Part shown: positions 23,372 through 34,479 of the stretch, piece by piece
Position numbering within the stretch: position 1 is the first letter of the stretch
Layout of the letters: the number at the start of each line of letters is the position of its first letter
Assembly (NCBI GenBank): GCA_025558075.1
Contig: JAHLKF010000001.1
Span: forward strand, 248,001-312,000
Length of the DNA: 64,000 bases
Direction: 5' to 3'
DNA from: Gaertneriomyces semiglobifer
Lineage: Eukaryota; Chytridiomycota; Chytridiomycetes; Spizellomycetales; Spizellomycetaceae
Translations under genes and position numbers: made by a program
The notes under the pieces: model-generated
The model's input: the letters and a program-made list of their open reading frames with translations, nothing else
What the model was told of the DNA's origin: nothing
Database searches by the model: none

Positions 23372-23710
23372 TTGGGATAACCGAATGGGCTATCATTGCC
23401 GTTGAAGTTGACTGCGATTCTAATGGCGTAATCGGGCGTATTTTTAATGAACAAATATAATCATTGTCAACAAGGCCTAAGAGTGCTGAGAATATGTATT
23501 TTCACAAGAAATTGTATCCGGACTTTTCCGATTTCTTCTCGCTCTACTTCAAAGTGCCAAAACATATGGAACCTACCGTTCGCATATAATGTCACTGTTT
23601 TATGGGTTTTGTTTACGTTTACTAAAGTCGGGAAATTTTTGACCAAACGCGCCAGATCGACACCGAGCGCAACATCGTCTGCGTCCAACAAAATCAACAG
23701 CAGCCACACT
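23372..23710. other. Intergenic between CLP1 and IBA57
   Basis: About 340 bases holding the CLP1 3' end and the IBA57 promoter. An open frame from 23447 runs into IBA57, but the mitochondrial presequence starts at 23711, so the earlier part is probably untranslated. Confidence 0.3.
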
Positions 23711-24917
23711 ATGCTTCTCCAATGCCGGCCCATTGTGAAGTGCGCGGCAGCGTCGTCCTTAAGAACATGGCATTCAACCGTGCGACGTCAGGTCCAAACA
23801 TCAGCGGGTGCATTTCTCTCTGAGTTAAGCCGAAAGTCAACATACACACCACACACCTCCCGTGGGTTCCTCAGGGTTGATGGCAAAGATGCGATCAAGT
23901 TTCTACAGGGTTTGGTTACTGGGCAAATGAATGTTCTGAGTGAACGAGGAGGATGGTGTGGGTTTTTGAATGCACCGGTACGTTCTGCTTCCGAGGTTTA
24001 AGCAATTTACAATGGACATTAAGTACCTTCGGTCGTTAGGGCCGCATTCTTTATGACGCATTTATATACCCGCTGAAGAGCACATCAGGCGGAGACGCAT
24101 TCCTCCTAGAATGCTCGTCTGATGTCTGCCCAAAACTTTTGCAGCATCTCAAACGCTTCAAGCTCCGCGCGAAGCTCACCGTTACGGATGTTTCGACGGA
24201 GTTTTCTTCATATAACCTATTTCCATCCACTACGGAGTCACCATTAGAAAAGTTCAAGCTAGGGACTCTAGACCACCGAGCCGCAGACGCTATGGGTTAT
24301 CGAGTTGTTGAAGCTGCGAGCGAAAACGTAGAGGAGAAGCTGCAGGGGTACGAACTTAGTAGCGAGGAAACGTACAAGTTGAGGAGAATATTACTTGGTG
24401 TACCAGAAGGACCTCAAGACTTCTGGGAAGGCAGCGGATTACCGTTGGAGGCTGGGTGGGAATTACTAGGCGGAGGTAAAGCGGTTGTGAAGTAACCGCA
24501 TATACCTGTTCTAACGGGACATATTACCTGCTAGTTGACTTCCGCAAGGGATGCTATCTAGGTCAAGAGCTCACTATCCGCACCCACCACACTGGTGTCA
24601 TTCGGAAACGCATAGTTCCCGTTCAGGTCTTTACGGTTACAGAACCTATCCCTCCGCCATCTGCGCCTGTCGCATCAAATCTCTTGGTTGATACATCACT
24701 CTCGCTGCCTTTACCCTCTCCGCAAGCGGACATTTATCCGATAACGATGACTGGGATCGCAAGCAAAAAGCGGGGTGTGGGCAAGTTTTGTGAAGGTATA
24801 CATAACGTAGGGTTAGCTCTCGTTCGATTGGACATGATTGGCGAAGAAGTAGTGTTAAGTGAACCAGACGGTTTGCGGGCACGGGCGGTGAAACCAGATT
24901 GGTGGCCAACTATGTAA
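23711..24917 (+). CDS. IBA57: Mitochondrial iron-sulfur cluster assembly factor IBA57
   Basis: Folate-binding YgfZ/GcvT-like protein acting late in mitochondrial 4Fe-4S assembly with ISA1/ISA2. Three exons (23711-23977, 24040-24475, 24535-24917) give 361 residues. A presequence ([15 protein letters not shown]...) precedes the first domain, with [18 protein letters not shown] and [12 protein letters not shown]. The signature K-G-C-Y-x-G-Q-E is present as [16 protein letters not shown] directly after intron 2. [10 protein letters not shown] just before it is also family-typical. The catalytic-like Cys of the signature is intact. Confidence 0.95.
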
Positions 24918-25182
24918 TAGCGTTGAACGGTTCAAAGTCGATAGATAACTAGTAACAATAGGCACGCAGAGTCACAGATAGGGTTTAGGCATTTCTAATA
25001 GTTTACCGTACCACAGAATCATTGCTGATTCACTGTACGAGCATTGTTGACCAAAGCAAAACATCCTCAGAATACGTAAAATCCATCAACAGTGCCCATT
25101 TCTGGTACAGAGCCAGCCTGAAGGCTCCGTCCTCCAAGTAGAAGCTGATTTTACAACCATATTAGGTTATTCCACTTTTCTA

Positions 25183-26792
25183 CTACAACCATGTCCTTAC
25201 GACACAGCTGGAGCTGGAAGCGATCTTCAGCCAAAAATGACCATATGTAGCGTAGTAAGACTCGGCGGCCTGATGTTACTATCCGGAATTACTTACATTC
25301 GTTTCAACTGTTCGAGACTTCTTCCGCGAGGGGTATCCTGAAAGGGTCAGTTCAACGTTTTGAACGCCTCCGAAAAAGTCGGTCACCAACGCCTGAAACA
25401 GTGCGATTTAGTCTCATCCGGTGCCGCATTGAGTCGACCAAAAACAAACCTGTTTCGTGCCACGAGGGTAATGATCGCGAAGGATGCCAGGTGTGGAAGC
25501 AATAAGATCCCGTCTGTACGTCCGGAACTAGAACGAGTGGAACTCCAATGAATAAAACAAAAGGCGCATTCGGAAATATCAACACCATACCAAGTCTTCC
25601 ATAGATGATTGATCATTTGGTTTTAACCTCTCCAATGTTTCCAAATTGTAGTACGTAAAGCGATCAATGACCGCCACACCCAGTTCGGAATCATGGTGAT
25701 GCGAGTACGAGTTCTGGCCGACGGTGGCGGACGCTGCAGCCAAAACGTTCGGCGTGTATATTTGCTCATACATAGAGGCCGCTTGACAAGTGTCGATCAT
25801 AAAAAAGATCTCATGGTACCTATTGCCAAGCAATCGAGTTGGCCCTCAGATTATTGCAGTAAAAATCTCGTACAACTACCTTACCTCTTCTTCTCCCACA
25901 TTTGCCCAAAGGCATCCGCAATATCATGACTTCCTATTTCCTCAGCGTCTTGAAACTTCAAAAATCCATCTCCTCCATGACCCGTCATATACACGAAGAT
26001 ATTACTTCTATCGTCGGTTAATAGACGTTTGGAACGAGGCACCGCTGGATCATGTCGCCCTGTAGATACGCCGTTAAGAATGCTGCAGGACCTCAGCCAA
26101 CAATTGAGAGAACGACAACTCACCAGTCAGCAATCGTATTACATTTTCCGCAGTAACTTCGTATCCCCGGTAGTCTACTTCCACATTTTCCCCATAAAGA
26201 TCCAAGTGGCGAGCGGCATTATTGTACACTGTGGCTGGAAGCCGGTTTCGCGGATTACATGCTACGTCATCAGAAAGCATGAGGATGATATTCGAATCAG
26301 GTATGCCAAGGCGTTTCACGGTGCGGTACATTGACAGCGTGTTCGCGATATGTCTATCAGAGTGATACGGGTAAGATAGCTATCCCGATTGGCAGGAGGT
26401 GCACCAGCATTGTAACCAACCGGTAGTTGAACCAAAACCGAGATGTGCAGACCTGTCAGAAGCCCTTAGCGAAATGCTAACGCCAACAGTGTGTGAGGGT
26501 GACACTTACCAGCACAGCCCAATTGTTGGTATGCCCACTGGACGAAAAGAAGCCCTCTACCTTCTGCTCATTGCTACCGCCCGACGCAGACTGCGTATTG
26601 GCACTCGCATTGAGGATCCTTTGTGGCACTACTTCTATATCCGGACGACGGGTTGCAGTCGCTAACCGCAGCGTGACTAAAAGCAACAGGCACTCTAGCA
26701 AGGACAGTGTCCTACATGATGGCTTGGTTATTATGATTCCATCTTGTGCCTGCAAGTGCAGCGTTAGCTCCTCACCATCGTCGTATTATCAT
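25183..26792 (-). CDS. GPI8: GPI transamidase catalytic subunit GPI8 / PIG-K
   Basis: Caspase-like C13 peptidase that cleaves the C-terminal signal and attaches the GPI anchor in the ER lumen. Nine exons (26792-26776, 26711-26510, 26452-26421, 26353-26124, 26059-25885, 25819-25591, 25527-25450, 25392-25297, 25269-25183) give 381 residues in frame. The first 17-nt exon plus exon 2 make a signal peptide ([20 protein letters not shown]). Key blocks are [29 protein letters not shown], the catalytic His in [13 protein letters not shown], the catalytic Cys in MIDTCQA, and ALVTDFFG. No C-terminal membrane segment is visible, as in some lower-eukaryote forms. Probable client proteins are encoded at 7467-8237 and 8701-10262. 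Confidence 0.95.
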
Positions 26793-27204
26793 TGTCCTCG
26801 AGGCCGTATGTGGGTCTGGTGCATGGAATGCAGTATCTGGGCAGCTGGCGCGAACGACAAATGAGCTGTATTTTACACGGTCACAACTCACCAATAGTGA
26901 ATGCACGCATAGGTCCAATAATCATGGTTGACCATACTTCATCCTGGCACTATACCTACAATGGCGCCGCACTCGGTATTGTCACTCGACCATCGTTGGC
27001 GACCTACAAAAAGATGGGGGAAATTCCGTTGAGATGGGCACCTCAGCCAGGACTCGTTAGACGCAGAAGCATCAGCATGACTGGTCAACGGTACAGAGTT
27101 CTCAGTGAATTGTGTGATTGTGGTAGCTCGGGGGTATCGTGTATACACGCTTGACTCCACTGAAATGCTTCTGCCTGGCATATGAGTGCTATGAAATGTA
27201 AATA
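26793..27204. other. Intergenic between GPI8 and FANK1-like genes
   Basis: About 410 bases: GPI8 promoter and the 3' UTR of the FANK1-like gene. Short open frames on both strands lack any recognisable domain. Nothing else is seen. Confidence 0.3.
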
Positions 27205-28453
27205 TTATGGACTCGACTTCTGCAGTGGGATGGAACTCAAGGAATCGTAATGTGCTTTTTGGTGCAATTTCGCATCAATGGCCTCCACGACCCTCCTATG
27301 ACCAGCCTGCTGGGCAAATGACCGAGCGGTCCCTCCAAACTCGGTCTCTACACTTGGATCCACATTCCACTTCTCCATCAGTTCGACGCAAACCTCATAA
27401 TGCCCATTCAATGCAGCGGTCATCAAGGTCGTCATGTGATGTCCTTTAGCTTTGTTCACATCTTCGGTAATCCGCGCACCACTATCAAGCAGTGCTCTTG
27501 CAGCTTCCAAATTTCCAGACGTCGCGCAAAGCCGATCCAAAGCAGTGTGTTGTCGCAAATCTTCAATGTTGACATCCGCGCCACTGTCAAGCAGACATTG
27601 TACGATGGCAACACCGTTCGCGTTCTTAGGAGTAGCATTCTCAGCTGCCCACATGAGAGGCGTGCTTCCGCCTTGATCTGGGGTGTCGAGAGTTTCATGA
27701 GAATGCGAAAGGATGGCTTGTACTGCTTCCAAGTTTCCATGTGTTACTGCGTAGGAGAGTGGTGTCTTGCCTGATCTACTCCCGCCAGCAGTTGAGGCCC
27801 CGCCTTTGATCAGGGCTTGAATCAGCTCTTTCGGACATCCTGACTGACATGCATTCTGAACCAACAAGAGACAGATAAACGTGAGCTGTAACATAGCCGT
27901 CGTACTCTTTTCCGATGGTAACCGACCATTAATAGTGTCTTCCCATGGCGATCTCTCGTTTCCAAGCCCACTTCTTTCGCGTGCTCGTACAGAATTCGCT
28001 TGACGGTATCTGAATCACGGTTCGCAACTGCACGAAATAACCTGTTCGTCAAACGCTGCGACAGCGACTCGTCTGACGCGCGAAGAAAGCATTTCAGCCA
28101 CCACCTTCTGCAGCGCGCTATCATCCGTACCCACCAGTTGTCCGAGCTTCTATCTCCACGTATTCCCGGCTCCAGTCACCCCATTCATCGTCCCTCTCTC
28201 TCACTCGTAATTTCAATTTATATCGCGTTTCCGGCTTCAAATCCTGCACCTCTACTGTGGTATCAGCCCCTTCATATACGACTGTATGGTCCGGGTCATC
28301 CGCCTCAGCGCGAGATAGTTGAAAGTGATATACTGGTTGTTCGGAATGACCTTCTTCGTCGGAGGAGTCATCGTCAGCGTACGTCCACGAAACTAGGAGA
28401 GAGCGAGCGGCAACCGAGATGACCTTCGGTGTCGGGATATGCGTTTGTGTCAT
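27205..28453 (-). CDS. FANK1: Fibronectin type III plus ankyrin-repeat protein, FANK1-like
   Basis: Three exons (28453-28135, 28072-27927, 27855-27205) give 371 residues in frame. An N-terminal FN3 domain (about residues 8-105; SLLVSWTYADD, VEVQDLKPETRYKLKLRVRER) is followed by a helix (SLSQRLTNRLFRAVANRDSDTV) and about six ankyrin repeats (GKTLLMNACQSG, GKTPLSYAVTHGNLEAV, GSTPLMWAAEN, HTALDRLCATSGNLEAA, MTTLMTAALNGHYEVCV). This order and length match animal FANK1, a testis- and cilium-associated protein found mainly in flagellated lineages. Its molecular role is not settled. An apparent 23-nt intron at 28112-28134 was rejected for a normal intron, 28073-28134. Confidence 0.8.
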
Positions 28454-29401
28454 TATATTCAGACGTCAAGATGCTGTACATGAAAAGCGGGAAGCCGTAG
28501 CGTTCACCAACTGTTCTGGTCCAAAGGATGTGCGACAAGACGCGTCAAGAACTGACAATTGGAACTGGGACATGGTAGACTCAATGTAACCTGGGCCGAG
28601 GGTATGCCGTATGCTCAGTTGACACTCCTCGCTCTCAGCTTTCAGCTTGAGATGCTGGCCTTACGGCTTTGCGCATTCGTTTTACGGGGCTTTGGGTTAA
28701 GATCATCCAGATAGAAACGGACGAGCAGACCTTGGCAATGCCCGCGGATCTCCTATGTGCAAACAGACTGCGGTCGGAGGTCATGCAGCGGATATGCACT
28801 GGTGAAAGGCGCAAGCTCATCACCGGATGAATGTAGGCCACTCCGCTCTCCTCAGTTCAAGAGCGCCATGTATACGGACAGAAAGATGCCAAGATATCCG
28901 CGCATTATTTCATTGTCGGGCTTCCCAAAACGTTCTCGGAGCATGCATGCCATGTCAGTTATTTATCTGCGGATAGCAAGTGCTCTTCTGCGGCACTTTC
29001 CTTCCTCACCGCAACCCCCTCGACCAGACGACAGACACGCCGCGAGGGCGTACTGTGGATCAACGTTCTCAAAAGTATCTCCTCAAACCTCTAAACAATG
29101 GGTTCACCACGGCTAACTCAACAAATTGCCGCCGGTAACGCTACTGGCGGTCCACAAATTCCAGCTCTCAAAGGTGACAGGTGTGGCCATCCCATAATGT
29201 ACAATCGATGCGAGGCTCATCAAACATCCACAAAGTTCGCTCACATGTCCTCTACTGCCCATTTTTCTCGCACGTAAAGTGCTAGTTCATTAACCCCGCA
29301 ATGGCAGGTCGTTGCGAACTGGAAAGCGCGCGGGGGTTTACAGAACAGCGAAAACGACATTATTATTCTACCTGGCGTGAGTGGAAGGTGCACATTGCGC
29401 C
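28454..29401. promoter_or_regulatory. Long divergent region, FANK1-like / COQ2
   Basis: About 950 bases without a supported gene. An open frame at 28757-29116 (+) has no family features. ATG at 29099 starts a short frame followed by a possible intron (gtgaca at 29175) but nothing conserved follows. It probably holds two promoters; a small unrecognised gene cannot be excluded. Confidence 0.3.
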
Positions 29402-30814
29402 ATGTTAGCGGCCGCTATTAAGGTCCCATTTCGAGTGCGCACAGTACCACTGTTATCCCTCGCTTCATCTGGACGCCGGGTAGCAATATCAGCATCTGTC
29501 AAGTTTGTCGACGGAACCTGCTCCTTTCGTTCACTTTACACCGGCCATGGCATACGCAATGGACAAAGGTACTCGCCCAAGGTGACAACGACGCTTGCTA
29601 ATGGGGGCACGTCGTGCGGTTCGCTTATTCTCCGCTCGCTCGTCCCGAGATCTTTGACAACCCACCCGTCCTCGAACCAGCCTTTACCGCCCCAATCTGC
29701 CGTCACTTCTACCCAATCCACTGGTATAATACATCGGATCCTCTTTGAGAATCCGACAATAGCTCCATACAGTTATCTTTTGCGACTTCAAGCGCCGATC
29801 GGCACATACCTATTATACCTCCCGTGCACCTGGGGCGTTGCATTTGGGGCTTACGCTGGAGGATTGGGACTGGAGAATGCTGCGGTCACCGCTGGAGAAG
29901 TAGCATGGCTCATGACTTTGTTAGGTGTGGGCAGCTTGGTAATGCGAGGGGCTGGATGTGTGGTGAATGATCTTTGGGACCGTGAACTGGATAAGAAAGT
30001 TGAGAGGACTCGAACTCGACCCATTGCATCTGGTGTCATATCTCCTAAGGCTGCTATGGTGTTCCTTGGGTCGCAGCTGTCGCTGGGTCTTGGTGTCCTT
30101 CTGCAGCTCAATCTCTACACGTACGTTGTCTATAATGCTTTCATCAATCACCATCCTTTTCTTATGTGCTGTACTTCCAGAATCAAGCTGGGATTTCTTA
30201 CAGTACCACTTTTTACCATGTACCCCTTCATGAAGCGTATCACGCACTGGCCGCAATTCGTTCTGGGATTGGCGTTTAACAGTGGTACTATCCTTGGATG
30301 TACTGCATTGCTAGGCCATGCCGACTGGAATGTACTAGTACCGCTGTACGCAGCTGGGGTATCATGGACGCTAGTATATGATACGATTTACGCTTTGCAA
30401 GACAAGAAGGATGATCTCAAAGCTGGTATACGTTCCACGGCACTCCTTTTCTCAAGTAACGGGACTCGTAGTCCCAAGCCGGCTTTAGGGTTCTTCGCGA
30501 CCACTACGGTCTCGTTGCTCGCCCTCGCAGGGTACATGAACGCCGCTGGACCGCTGTTCTACTTGATCTCCGTTGTTGGGTCAATGGCCCACTTTGGGTG
30601 GCAGTTGAAAACCCTAAATGTCGACTGCCCAAGAAGCGCTAATAAGAAGTTTAGAAGTAACGCCTTGCTGGGCGCAATAGTCACCGCTGGCGTATTTGCG
30701 GATGTCGTTTGGCGGGCCTATAGTAAGGACTCCATGGACAGCGCGCCGGATTCCACAGAACAGGCGAAAGTAGAGTACAGCAGGGTGCATCGTGGACCAT
30801 CAGGTAGGATCTGA
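29402..30814 (+). CDS. COQ2: 4-hydroxybenzoate polyprenyltransferase (coenzyme Q biosynthesis)
   Basis: UbiA-family prenyltransferase of the mitochondrial inner membrane; joins the polyprenyl chain to 4-hydroxybenzoate. Two exons, 29402-30120 and 30181-30814, give 450 residues. An Arg/Ser-rich presequence and linker come first; PYSYLLRLQAPIGTYLLYLPCTWG begins the core. The two Asp-rich motifs are present: NDLWDRELDKKVERTRTRP and YDTIYALQDKKDD. The proposed 60-nt intron has no stop and keeps the frame, so an unspliced reading would also be open; removing it restores LYT-IKLGFLTVPLF...YPFMKR as in the family. The start at 29402 fits a presequence; an ATG at 29381 is also in frame. Confidence 0.94.
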   Translation: MLAAAIKVPFRVRTVPLLSLASSGRRVAISASVKFVDGTCSFRSLYTGHGIRNGQRYSPKVTTTLANGGTSCGSLILRSLVPRSLTTHPSSNQPLPPQSAVTSTQSTGIIHRILFENPTIAPYSYLLRLQAPIGTYLLYLPCTWGVAFGAYAGGLGLENAAVTAGEVAWLMTLLGVGSLVMRGAGCVVNDLWDRELDKKVERTRTRPIASGVISPKAAMVFLGSQLSLGLGVLLQLNLYTYVVYNAFINHHPFLMCCTSRIKLGFLTVPLFTMYPFMKRITHWPQFVLGLAFNSGTILGCTALLGHADWNVLVPLYAAGVSWTLVYDTIYALQDKKDDLKAGIRSTALLFSSNGTRSPKPALGFFATTTVSLLALAGYMNAAGPLFYLISVVGSMAHFGWQLKTLNVDCPRSANKKFRSNALLGAIVTAGVFADVVWRAYSKDSMDSAPDSTEQAKVEYSRVHRGPSGRI

Positions 30815-30987
30815 TAGCATAGCATATAGAACGTGAGGAGAAGTCGCCAGCTTTCGCAATTTCATAGCGATCCAGCATTGGATCACTTTCAAGAATCACG
30901 ATCCGTTTGCTGTGGTCAATGCCACGATCAAATAGGATATCGATAGCCTTGGGCGATTGGGCCTGCCGATGAGTACTACGGAAATTC

Positions 30988-32093
30988 TTATCGCATAAAC
31001 CCCATTGGGCCGCCGTCCACTCCACTGAAGCCCAAGAAGCTAACGTTCCCAGCGTCAACGACGGCAACTTTCACAGGAACTCCTCCGTCCAGCCACGCTC
31101 GAAAGCTATGCAGATCGGGCATAGGAACATCTGGCGTGTGGACCATGACCCGAAAATCCGGAATTCCAGGTGCTGATTTCCGAAATTGTGCTCTAGGTTT
31201 ATAGACGTCGAATACTGCTTGATAAAGTTTGCCTACTTGGGATGCAGGGGAGGTAGAGACCCGCGAGATGACTTGTAGTTGCCGGAAGAGCATGGGTGCA
31301 CTGGTGATGGACGGAATGTGTATGAGAGGCCAATGTTCATGTTTGCGATAAAATGGGAACAGTAGTGTACGGATTGCGCGACATAAGAACCCGAAGCATG
31401 TTCTGAAGGCTATAGTACGAAGCATAAGCTTTTTGGCAAGCGGAAAGCACTGGCAACTACTACTCACTCAAGGATACACGGGAAAGCACTCCACTTTGCT
31501 GAGGTATGACTTCGGAACATGGTGCCGGCGGAACGTGCTGAGCTTTGAAGACGGTATATCCCAGTCTTTTTAAAAATGCGTAAACTAGGTATGTTTCCAT
31601 CGTACATTCTGCCTTGCCAATAAGCAAATCGTAGGCCTGCATGACCGAGACTGGTGTGCCATAGTGCTTGATAGTGAGGGCCGATCGATCCAAAAGGAAA
31701 AGTGCCTCTTCAGGATACAGGTACGTTCGGGCGCCAACCGAATGGCCGACAGATTTCAGGAAACCTCCTCGAATGAGTACAAGCTCAATAAGATCTGAAT
31801 GTGGTTCAAATACAGCCGTGCTCTGGGACGTCCTAATGTCAGACTATCAATTTCTCATAGCGACTCAGCAAGATAGCAGCACGGTGCACGTACGGACTCG
31901 TCCTTCTCTCTTCCTTAAGTACAAGATACAGTGCGGTTCTTGATTCTTCCAGCACCGGATCCTCAGCGGTGTCACCGCTTGGGGCAAACCGCTTGATACC
32001 TCGACTCAACGTTGGGTGGTTATCTGGGTCGTTTAGGAGCACTCTGTAGTCTACCACATCCTCCACTTCGGCATCTTCAGCGTCGGTCGCCAT
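30988..32093 (-). CDS. SEN54: tRNA-splicing endonuclease subunit SEN54
   Basis: Structural subunit of the heterotetrameric endonuclease that removes tRNA introns. Three exons (32093-31894, 31832-31468, 31409-30988) give 328 residues in frame. The N-terminal Sen54 domain shows RGIKRFAP, LEESRTALYLVLKEERR, and RTYLYPEEALFLLDRSAL. ETYLVYAFLKRLGYTVFKA and the C-terminal KPRAQFRKSAPGIPDFRVMV with VAVVDAGNVSFLGF match the endonuclease-like fold. Catalytic residues are not expected in this subunit. It is tail to tail with COQ2, 173 bases apart, and head to head with the copper-fist gene. Confidence 0.88.
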
Positions 32094-32417
32094 GGTCTCA
32101 ACGCTCTTTCCCTACACTTCCACACATCCACCGATTATCTCTCTCTGCCGTGTTGGTCAAGGTGCAGCTAGTAACTTGCCGTGGTTGCCGTTACGGGTTT
32201 GTCAACAGTGCGCGTGTTTCATAAACCTTTCGCAAAAAGCCTCTGACCAGACTTCCACACCGTAAAACCCACATCCGTCGACGGCTTTCATTCGAATCAG
32301 AAGCCTGCAGCATTGAACTGACTGGAACAGGAACACGCAGGACGGGCGACTTACGAGAGGAACCATCGCGTGTAAACGTTGTAGAAACTTTCTCCTTGCC
32401 GCTTTTAGCATAGCAGG
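32094..32417. promoter_or_regulatory. Divergent promoter, SEN54 / copper-fist regulator
   Basis: A 324-base gap between two gene starts. No TATA or metal-response site could be assigned with confidence. No gene is seen inside. Confidence 0.3.
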
Positions 32418-34379
32418 ATGATATTTTCCACTTTACTCAACATCAAGTTTGCTTGTGAAAAATGCCAAAACGGTCATAGGAATGGATCATGCACACACAT
32501 CGATAGGCAGCTTTTGGAGATAAAGCAAAAGGGTAGACCAGCGTCTCAATGCGGCCATTGCCGCTCAAAGCGCCGACAGGGTGTTGGACATTCGCATCAT
32601 CGGTGCCTATGCGGCGACTCGGCGAACTTTGTCAAGAAGAAGGTGGAAGGTTCGTGCGACGTGCAGTTGTCGTCTGGACATTGTCATGCTAATGTATCAT
32701 GAGCAGCGACTTTTGAGCCTAGCACAGTCAGACTTGTGTTTACCCCCGACAAGAACAATGTGGCAGGAATTCAGAAGTTGCTTGAGGAGCAGCCTCAAAG
32801 CTCTCTAGTGATCAGCAAGAAGGCGAAAATAGCAAGAGATGCATTGTCTGAAAGTGGGAATGACAGTCCGCTCACTCCGAATTTGGACCCTTCTGCCACC
32901 CTCTTGACAATAACTTACACGGGACTCAAAGTCATCGAAGAATCGTATGGTCTAGATTACGAGAAAATGATCAGCAACCCCTGCAAGTGCCAGTTTGGCG
33001 GCTCATGCGTGTGCTCAGAGATAGCGGCGCAGAGTGCGAGCAAGCGAAGTCGTCAGAACAGTAGCGCGACTCCTCCAGTAGTTCCACCACCTGCAGTGCA
33101 TGCAGCTACAGGAGCGCATTTACAAGGAAGATTCGAAAAGCCCGCCTATGAGCAGCTAGAGTTTCCCGCGGATATGGTACCGGGTATAGCGAACGGCTCT
33201 GTGCCAATGTCTATCGCGCCGGCCCGGCAAAGTAATATGCAGCCGATGTCATCCCCTTCCGCACTTCATTCCGTGGTTTCATCACCGGCCGCACCGTACC
33301 ACGCCATGTCGCCTTCTCAATTTGGCCACTTATCCACCACAAGTACAAATATCTTCCCGATGGATATGCCTCAATCCATGGACGGTATGTTCTCTCCGGC
33401 CGCTATGGCTGGATCCCTGCAACATGCTGTTTACGCTTCCGAGAATTTGAATTCGTTGGGAGGCTTTGGTGCTGCGCCTTCTGCCGTGCAACAGTTGAAT
33501 GTAACGGATACACATGGTCATGACCCGACGGTCTTATCCGCCTTGCTGACTCTGCAACAAAGCGGACACCCTCTACAGCAGATAGTCATCAAGACATGTT
33601 GCTGTAGTTCAAATTCTGCAGAGGGTGCGAATGATGCACCTAGTAGCTGCTGTTCAGGATCTGTGACTGTGGCCCCACGCAAACAAAGCTGCTGTGCTGA
33701 TGGAGGCAGTGCACCGCAGCAAGCAACGAATGTTCAGGCGGCGATCTCAAATACAGGTGTGGGCACAGCTATGGGGGCGTCTTCTATGCCAACAATACAG
33801 CCGTATACAGAGCAGAGGCAGTCCACCAGGAATACTCAGCAAGAAGCCGCATCATGCTGTAAACCGACCATTAGTTCTCAACAAGATGCGGGATCATGCT
33901 GCAAGCCGGCCATTAGTACTCGGCAAGAAGCCGCATCGTGCTGCAAGCCAGCGATTGGTTCTCGACAAGAAACTGGATCATGCTGCAAGCCGACGATCAG
34001 TACCCGTCAAGAACAGGGATCTTGCTGCAAGCCGGCGGGCAGTACTCGGCAAGAACCTGCATCGTGCTGTACGCCAAAAGCAAATACGCGCACTATTCAA
34101 TCGTGTTGCTCCTCAACCGTGGATGCAGCTGCTGACATGCATTTACAGGCCTCTAGTTGCTGTGGCGGTGGTGGTGGTGGTTGCCAGTGCTCGTCGAGTA
34201 GCGCGGGATGTGGTTGCGGTTCTGACTCTCCGACTTCCGACATGGATATGTGTCAGTGTGGGTGCGGCGATGATACGAGCTATTGCACGGACTGCGAGGA
34301 AGATCTGTGTGCCTTGCACTTAACACGAACGTTGGGAGATGCGGCACCAGTACCTTCCACGGACAACCCAAACAGCTAG
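32418..34379 (+). CDS. Copper-fist transcription factor with Cys-Cys repeat tail
   Basis: Two exons (32418-32649, 32728-34379) give 627 residues in frame. The N-terminus is a copper fist: FACEKCQNGHRNGSCTHIDR then the minor-groove motif KGRPASQCGHC and a distal HHRCLCG. Such proteins sense Cu(I) and activate copper uptake (Mac1/Cuf1) or copper detoxification (Ace1/Amt1) genes; which applies here cannot be told. The middle is Ser/Pro/Met-rich. The tail is very Cys-rich: CCCSS, CCSGS, CCADGG, then six 14-residue repeats with SCC(K/T)P (33837-34088), then CCGGGGGGCQC, CGCG, CQCGCG and CTDC. This should bind several Cu(I) ions. An early M differs from the usual MV start, so a missed first exon is possible. 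Confidence 0.9.
33837..34088 (+). repeat. Six in-frame 42-nt repeats coding 14-residue SCCKP units
   Basis: Inside the copper-fist gene. Unit consensus is roughly RQExxSCC-KPxIST. The first units start with QQE or QQD and the last ends SCCTPKANT. The DNA copies have diverged at many third positions, so the repeat is not a very recent expansion. Each unit has one vicinal Cys pair. Confidence 0.9.
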
Positions 34380-34479
34380 CCAACCGGGCGCGTTTTGTAC
34401 TTGCGCTAATTGCTAACTCGATGATAATGGCATGTATGCTCTATGTAAATTAAACACGATTTTGGGTGATTAAAGGAAA

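Noticed and set aside
28112..28134. Apparent 23-nt intron in the FANK1-like gene
   Set aside because: A 62-nt intron (gtgggt...cgtcag, 28134 to 28073) also restores the ankyrin frame and has normal length.
28757..29116. 119-residue open frame upstream of COQ2
   Set aside because: Pro/Arg/Ser-rich with no recognisable features.
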